From assembly GCA_026260175.1 (NCBI GenBank), contig JAKCWW010004688.1:13932-38270 (forward strand): DNA of 24,339 nt. The letters run 5' to 3'. Source of the stretch: Reticulitermes lucifugus. Its lineage: Eukaryota; Arthropoda; Insecta; Blattodea; Rhinotermitidae. The notes under the pieces are model-generated. The model saw only the letters and a list, made by a program, of their open reading frames with translations, was not told the DNA's origin and made no database searches. The position numbers and the translations under genes were made by a program. Positions 18,865 to 24,339 of the stretch are shown piece by piece; position 1 is the first letter of the stretch, and every line of letters begins with the position of its first letter.

Positions 18865-21150
18865 TTATTTAGTAAGCTATTTTCGGATTTAATGCGGAGA
18901 TCCCTGGCTGGGACGCACCTCCCATTCCGTATTTGGTGGTCGTCCTAGTGGATTCCATCGTCAGGATTCCAGAGCTGTGTGCTGACAGCAGACGTAGATC
19001 ATACAGCGGCACTCTGGACGTCTTTATGGAGTACTCGACCGACATGTATATTTTCGTTACGCTTTATGTGTCCCGTCTGTCTGAGTTAGGGCCCCGCATG
19101 GCATCCTGTTTACCACTGTAAAGGAAAAGCCTGCGGATGTTGGGAAGTAATTAAAATTCACAGGTATGTTTTAAGAAATATCACCGAATATTCCATCCAC
19201 TAAAATAAATTTTTCATAAAATATTCCTGTTGCTAATTTATGAAGATTGGCCTATAATATGGTTTACAGAGTGAAGCCCAGGTATTGGTATGTTGTGTTA
19301 AAACTAACGAGCAAAGAGAGCAAAATATGAAGCTTGAAAATCAGATATGCTAGTCCATAACTGATACTACAGTAAAGACGGGCCACGTTTTACATAATGT
19401 AGGCCTATATTATGGTGTAAAATATCGTTTCTGTAAACAGCAAGACAAGAAAGGTGTATTTCAGTTTAAAATGCCAATATGTTCAAAATCCGTTCTTCGC
19501 TATTTTCTACATATCAGTGGTACTGATTTAAATTCCCTTCAGATACAAATCTATCTAAACACATTACAGACTCAAAATATCAGATATTAACAATATCGAA
19601 AATTAGCTGAAGTGAAACACTCAGGCCTCAATAAGATATAAATTCAATGTTCAGTTCATAAGATTCGCGGTATGTTGAGCCGTTTTTGAGAGAAGTCACA
19701 ACCTGTAATTTCCGCCTCATGTGAAACAGGAGAGATATGAATCAGAATCATATGCGTCTAATAACTTTGAATGTAGACCTTCAATACATAATTTAATCAA
19801 AATTCATTCAGTAGTTTCAGATCAGATACATGTAAAAAGACGCAAAGATACAGGCCTATCTATCCTATTACGTACGTTTAAACCTAAAGCATAATAACTG
19901 TCAACCAGATAATATAAAATTTAAAACTGTCAACCAGATTTTTTCAACTTTATGTAAAGATCGGGACAAAACAGACGTTATCAAAATCATATCTCACCCT
20001 ACGGCGAATTTGAATAACAAAGGACAGTTTTATAATTTTAAACGAGTGGAATGTGAATCGTGCTGATAGGAAACAAATGACTAATAAATGACATAATCAA
20101 GCTTAAAAAAGAGAATATGATGAGCTAAAGTATTAATTATTTATAATAAGAGGGTGGCTAAGCAGAAAGACGCCGGAATGGAGCCATTATATTCTGGAAG
20201 TTATAAAATCAATTAACGCAAGTTTTAATTAAACAAAACTTGTTTTGCTTTCAGCAACAAATCCGACATACGTCCAGAGTTCATTTTTCAACTGTGGCGC
20301 TTTGGTATGGTGAAACAGAGAGTCAATATGACAGTGCCAGTGCCAGTGCCAGTGTGTAACTTGCAGGCATGCTCCGCCTCACATAGCTTGGAACAGCTGA
20401 ATGAGGCTGTCCGTCATGTTTACTGAACTATAAAATGATCTTGAAATTAGATTACAGAACTGCTCGAAGGAATACTCTACAAGCATACATTGGAGTGCAC
20501 ATACTTTACAAACGCGTTCTTTGACATTCAGCATACATCAGTGGACAGCTTGACGTCACTTTGTTGAACACACAGATCTAACGTTGCGAAGCTAACCGGC
20601 TACAAATGTCACACTGCATATGATCAGAATTCAGTTTTCTACGTTTTCTGCTAAATATTCTACACACCGAAAATTTTTTTCGGGAAACACATTTGTGGTC
20701 GTAACGAGACATACGTTTTATGTTATACGCCATTTTTCTGCGACGAACCCTTTATGGGGGAAAAAAAACCGACGACATTCAGTATCTATGTAATGCAGGA
20801 GCTACAGCTGGGCTGAAAGCAGCAGAGTTAAGTTGGCCCCTACAACTTTTATCGTAGACACTTCATCACAAATTATGGATATACGATGAGCAGTCCCAGA
20901 TAGTTAGAGCCGGATAGGCACAACATCCCTATTATGCCTACGTTTTATTTATCTCGTTCAGATAAACACAATGTATGTCTAGATAAGCTATATGTAATGT
21001 AATGGGCTATGTAAAAGCAGGTCTGTATCCGCAACAAATAGAGACGAAAGAGTATGAAGTCAGTTTAACTAAGCCAGCACTTCACACACTAAAATATATT
21101 AACTATAAGCTGTATCCGATCAAGGATAGTAAATAAAACATAATGGTAAT
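18865..21150. other. No supported gene
   Basis: A long AT-rich stretch with very few open frames. Minor items are a 15-base direct repeat AACTGTCAACCAGAT at 19896 and 19925 (29 bases apart) and a six-base TGCCAG tandem of about four units at 20332-20354. No gene, RNA or larger repeat was found. Confidence 0.55.
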
Positions 21151-21159
21151 GACCATAGC

Positions 21160-21619
21160 GGCAGCAGTAATAATAATAATAATAAACGTTTGTTAAACGT
21201 TGCAATTTCAGGAGACAGAAATATGATCAAGAAAGAAGCCGAGAAGATTCTGAAATACAAAGACCTTACAACAGAAATACGGCACACGTGGACTGTAAAA
21301 ACAAAAGTGATACCAGTAATAATAAAGGCAACTGGAACCATCTCAAATTCATTCAGAAAATACCTGAGCAAACATACCGGGAAAGCACGAAATCAAGGAA
21401 GTGCAGAAAACAGCCATATTGGGCACTGCGCACATACTGCGGGAAGTGCTGAACGTTTAGCATGGGAATTGTTTACTCTAACAACTGCACAATAAGAAAT
21501 GGGAAATAACATTACATGTACCATAAATTGTAACTACAGAATAGCTGCAACACTGTATACCCTACAAACATGGCTTGTTTCAGGTATATAACTGTAAATA
21601 CCCTGCATAAACGTGATAA
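21160..21619 (+). pseudogene. LINE pol C-terminal fragment, second family
   Basis: From about 21182 the plus frame reads LLNVAISGDRNMIKKEAEK, then ILKYKDLTTEIRHTW and KVIPVIIKATGTIS. After a one-base shift near 21385 it continues as HEIKEVQKTAILGTAHIL and REVLNV, ending at a TAG (21458-21460). This order matches the far C-terminus of a LINE family in which a DVAIPGD...EKY.DL motif is followed by VVPV.IGA.G and QK.A.LGTA.I.R, with which I am familiar. The upstream catalytic domains are absent, so this is a 5'-truncated insertion. The stretch 21461-21619 would be its 3' untranslated end, leading straight into an AAT microsatellite. Confidence 0.78.
21168..21184. repeat. (TAA)n microsatellite, upstream of the LINE fragment
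   Basis: Five to six TAA units immediately before the first LINE codons. Together with the longer array at 21620-21656 it brackets the fragment. Confidence 0.85.
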
Positions 21620-21621
21620 TA

Positions 21622-21656
<35 letters not shown>
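21620..21656. repeat. (AAT)n microsatellite, LINE tail
   Basis: About twelve AAT units at the 3' end of the LINE fragment. Simple-repeat tails are typical of several LINE clades. Confidence 0.9.
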
Positions 21657-21659
<3 letters not shown>

Positions 21660-22610
21660 GTCACAATACGAGTACGAAACCGTTTAATCATTGTTTCAAG
21701 TGAGCAATTCTCATTCCGGCCCTCAATGCTAGCCGCCCCCTCTCCACCTGCAATCCTCAAGACATAACCACTCCATACACTAACAACGAGAGTCCAGAGG
21801 CACCTACACAGTATATATCCTAAGCCATTTTCAAAAGTCCTTACAATCAACAGACAATAAAAGTGGCGCTGCTATTTCAGATGATGCGGCACATGCCAGG
21901 ATCAAAACCCCTCAGTATGCAATTTAATTAACGAGAAATTCAGGACTGAAAGGGGGTAGAAGTCACTCATAATAATTATAAAAGCAACTTTACAGGCCGG
22001 ACGGGACACCAACACGCTCAGAAGCGCACGCAATCTCATTGCTGAGTCAAGGTCCATTTCAAGGGTGTTTATATGGAATATTGTGGCCATCACATCAACC
22101 ACACGACCGTAATGGATACATGCTTTCTATTTAAAGTCGCTTTTGTTGTTTCTCGAGGTCCTTGATCCTTAATGTGCAGGAGGACAGAGCTATACAGTCA
22201 ACACACTGCGTACGTATTTTGAGCGACACTCAGGAAAGTTAGAGAGAAGCGGTGCACCGTTGGACGTTTAGTACGGACTTATTAAAGAGGCAGGGACAGT
22301 TCAGTCAGTTTAGGGACTATGCTATGGGCTGAATTACCGGGGAACCGGCGTTCAGTTCTTGATTATAGTAGTCTGTTCTTCAAAGTATTCAGACAGGCTC
22401 AGTGGCCAATTCAGCTTCTTACCCAGTGGGTCCCACGGGGCTCAAGCGACTGAAACTGACCACTCCTCCTCAACATCATCATCTAGTAACAGGGTTAAAA
22501 GTGCCTGAGCTATGACTCCACTCCTCCATACATCTTCACGGCGTGGTCCTCAACTGAACACAAGGAATATTTTGCCTTTTACCTTATCTTAAACTCTTAC
22601 TAACAGTTTC
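21660..22610. other. No identified gene; two uncharacterised minus frames
   Basis: The minus frames 21512-21850 and 21902-22102 include GYVLRIAGGEGAASIEGR and ALEMD-like HINTLEMDLDSAMRLRAL. These read more like protein than the other frames here, but I recognise no family and see no splice or start evidence. They may be transposon debris or an exon fragment. The remainder is featureless. Confidence 0.3.
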
Positions 22611-22620
22611 TCCTTTTTTA

Positions 22621-23287
22621 GGCGCGTTCGCGGAATTGCAAAAAGTGATTATTAGTTTCGTCATGTCTGTCCGCATGGGAGAACTCGGCTCTTAATGGAC
22701 GGGTTTTCATGAAATTTGATATTTGAGGATTTTTCGAAAAATCTGACGAGAAAGCTTAAGTTTGATTCAAATCTGGCAAGAGTAAAGGGAACGTTACATG
22801 AATACCTATGTAATCTATGATAATATCTCGCTCAATTCTTCTTAGAATGAGAAATATTTCAGACGAATTTGCAGAGAAAATCAAAACACACGTTTTATGT
22901 TCAATAATTTTTTTCCCCCCAAAATCGTGCCTTTATGAGATAATGTGGAAAAATACGGTAGAGCCAGACAGGCCACAGACGACAATAAATACAGCGCAGA
23001 AAAGATGTGATTTGTACGCCGGATAACTAAGATAAGAATGTAGACACACACTCATAATATTTAACACACATTATTGTTAACAGCAGTCCGAAATATTTTG
23101 TAGTTCGACAACAGTGCAAAAGAACCCACTATCACATTTGCACGGCAAAAATGAACACTTTTTCACTGTTGGCAGCTAGAACTACGCCAACAATACAAAG
23201 GTAACATATTGTTGCGTTTCTATGGCAACAATGGTTACGCGAACGTGCCACAATGTACTGTTGTACGTACACTGTCTATCTTGTTAT
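22621..23287 (-). mobile_element. About 500-bp repeat family, copy C, with nested insertion
   Basis: Begins exactly with GGCGCGTTCGCG (22621-22632) and has the complementary CGCGAACGTGCC at 23238-23249. Shared blocks with copy B include GTCTGTCCGCATGG, TTTTCATGAAATTT, ATATTTGAGGATTT, GAGATAATGTGGAAA and CAGGCCACAGA. Removing the 128-base insertion at 23079-23206 gives about 501 bases, close to the 493 of copy B. Homology again continues past the right inverted repeat to about 23287. No coding capacity for movement is visible. Confidence 0.82.
23079..23206. mobile_element. Nested 128-bp insertion in repeat copy C
   Basis: Absent from copies A and B. It is flanked by TATTGTT at 23072-23078 and 23207-23213, consistent with a short target duplication. 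Inside is an inverted pair: GTAGTTC...CAACAGTG at 23100-23116 and CACTGTTG...GAACTAC at 23164-23185. This fits a small MITE. Confidence 0.65.
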
Positions 23288-23289
23288 CC

Positions 23290-23850
23290 ATATTTTGCAT
23301 CTCACACCTTATGAAACATGGAAGATGTATGGGGGAGTGAAAGTATATGTCCACGTATTCTTAACCTCGATACTGAATCGAGGTAAGTGATCATTTTCAA
23401 GCCCCGGCAGCTTTACCTCAATACGCATTGGTCAGGAAGCTGGGTGGATCCTAGAGTATGGAGGGATTTTAAAGAACTGAGATGAAAAGGTGTTAGGCCC
23501 AAGAACCAGTGATTTAAGCTATTCTGTGTTAATTAGTTTAGTCATGAATGATAAACATGGTTCATAGACGAGTACAGTATCTTGAAAGGTTATGTGAAGA
23601 AGTTTTAAAACAAATGGTAGAGTCTTCTTTTCTTAAGAAGCCGGTAGGTACTCATCTGCTCAGTAAATAGATTCCCAGCCTTTTATGGAACCCGAAGTCC
23701 ATTACAGTGTTTACCAGAGTCCCTTGACAGACACTAACCCTAACAACTTTTTTCTCTAATACACATTTTGATATCCTCCCGTCTACAAAAGGGTCTTCCG
23801 TCAATGACATAGGGTATTCTGAAGAGCACTTGATAACTATAGGTATAACA
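23290..23850. other. No supported gene
   Basis: No open frame of note, no repeats and no RNA genes recognised. Confidence 0.5.
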
Positions 23851-23859
23851 GGAATTTCA

Positions 23860-24040
23860 TTTGATCAATGTGATGATATTTGATGAACAGTACAATTTAC
23901 AAAGCTCCTCGCTATGAACTTTTCTCCACCCTCTTGCTAGCCAACGTCATCCCCATCACGTCCAACAACCTGTTCCCAAACACCTTCAATCTATGTTCTT
24001 CCTTTAAGGTGAAAGACAAGTTTCACACCCACAGAACGGG
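23860..24040 (-). pseudogene. LINE pol C-terminal fragment
   Basis: On the minus strand, CGCET at about 24030 is followed after a one-base shift by SFTLKEEHRLKVFGNRLLDV, and, in a further frame, HSEELCKLYCSSNIITLIK before a stop. The order matches LYGCETW...EEHRLRVF and WRKLHNEEL..LYSSPNIIR..KSRR in the C-terminal part of the LINE type also seen at 4885-5255 and 9275-9540. Neither the catalytic core nor the 3' end is present. It is a short, decayed remnant. Confidence 0.68.
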
Positions 24041-24195
24041 TAAAATTTAGTTTAAAACAACACACGGTATTAGCGTCTGTAGTAAATGAATATTACAACT
24101 GTATTAAAATTTGAACAAGAATTAAGGAAACACTATGCAATTGTAACTGTACATGTTATACATTATTTACGTTACTTGTACCGTACATTTTTAAT

Positions 24196-24277
24196 TACAG
24201 GGTATACACAAAAGAATGGTGCGGTTTCAATAGTGAATACTATTGAAACCGCGCCATTCGTTTGTGTATGCCCTGTA
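24196..24277. mobile_element. Tiny TA-flanked palindromic MITE
   Basis: Arms 24196-24234 and 24239-24277 match at 36 of 39 positions with a 4-base loop. The outermost TA on each side can be read as a TA target duplication, leaving a 78-base element with ends CAGGGTATACAC and GTGTATGCCCTG. A TA target suggests Tc1/mariner-type mobilisation. A long palindrome this small cannot encode a protein. Confidence 0.75.
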
Positions 24278-24339
24278 TATATATGTTATGCAGACAAATG
24301 TACACAGTATTATGTTATTTAACACAATTTTATTAAATG

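Noticed and set aside
20215..20245. Short inverted CAAGTTTT/AAAACTTG
   Set aside because: Only eight bases in AT-rich DNA, expected by chance.

Overview
This window looks like non-coding, repeat-dense DNA from an arthropod nuclear genome. It is AT-rich and shows no intact protein gene, no bacterial-style operon and no complete RNA gene. Several repeat families resemble ones I know from polyneopteran insects such as cockroaches, termites and stick insects. That placement is inference from memory and needs a database search.

Most of the recognisable content is mobile-element debris. Five fragments of non-LTR retrotransposon (LINE) pol are present. Four (4885-5255 +, 9275-9540 -, 15588-15860 +, 23860-24040 -) carry the C-terminal reverse-transcriptase region of one LINE type, and the copy near 15.6 kb is an internal-deletion derivative joining the endonuclease start to the pol C-terminus. 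A fifth fragment (21160-21660 +) belongs to a different LINE type and ends in an (AAT)n tail. Two copies of one tRNA-derived SINE-like repeat lie at 2100-2262 (-) and 6990-7265 (+). Two other SINE-like repeats lie at 7485-7690 and 14618-14925.

DNA-transposon-like material includes two related hAT-type MITEs (12879-13290 and 13659-14017, the second with a perfect 8-bp target duplication). There is a tiny TA-flanked MITE at 24198-24275. A roughly 500-bp family is present in three copies (3880-4135, 11717-12247, 22621-23287), and the last copy carries a nested insertion.

The window is unusually rich in inverted repeats. It holds a perfect 106-bp palindrome (12585-12690) and a set of fold-back elements. 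The arms of these fold-backs carry a common outward-pointing module, CTGAAGATGG...GAAACGTCGG (3.5, 7.9-8.1, 8.9, 10.1-10.3, 13.4-13.6 and 18.5-18.7 kb, plus a half copy at 6.46 kb). Two minisatellites (a 20-bp unit at 8391-8580 and a 19-bp unit at 9541-10500) complete the picture. The second has a 190-bp higher-order period and is split by one of the fold-back elements.

The most interesting signal is the recurring fold-back module. It unites repeats that otherwise look unrelated, and its two conserved boxes resemble the catalytic strands of a hammerhead ribozyme. The resemblance is incomplete and is offered as a testable hypothesis only.
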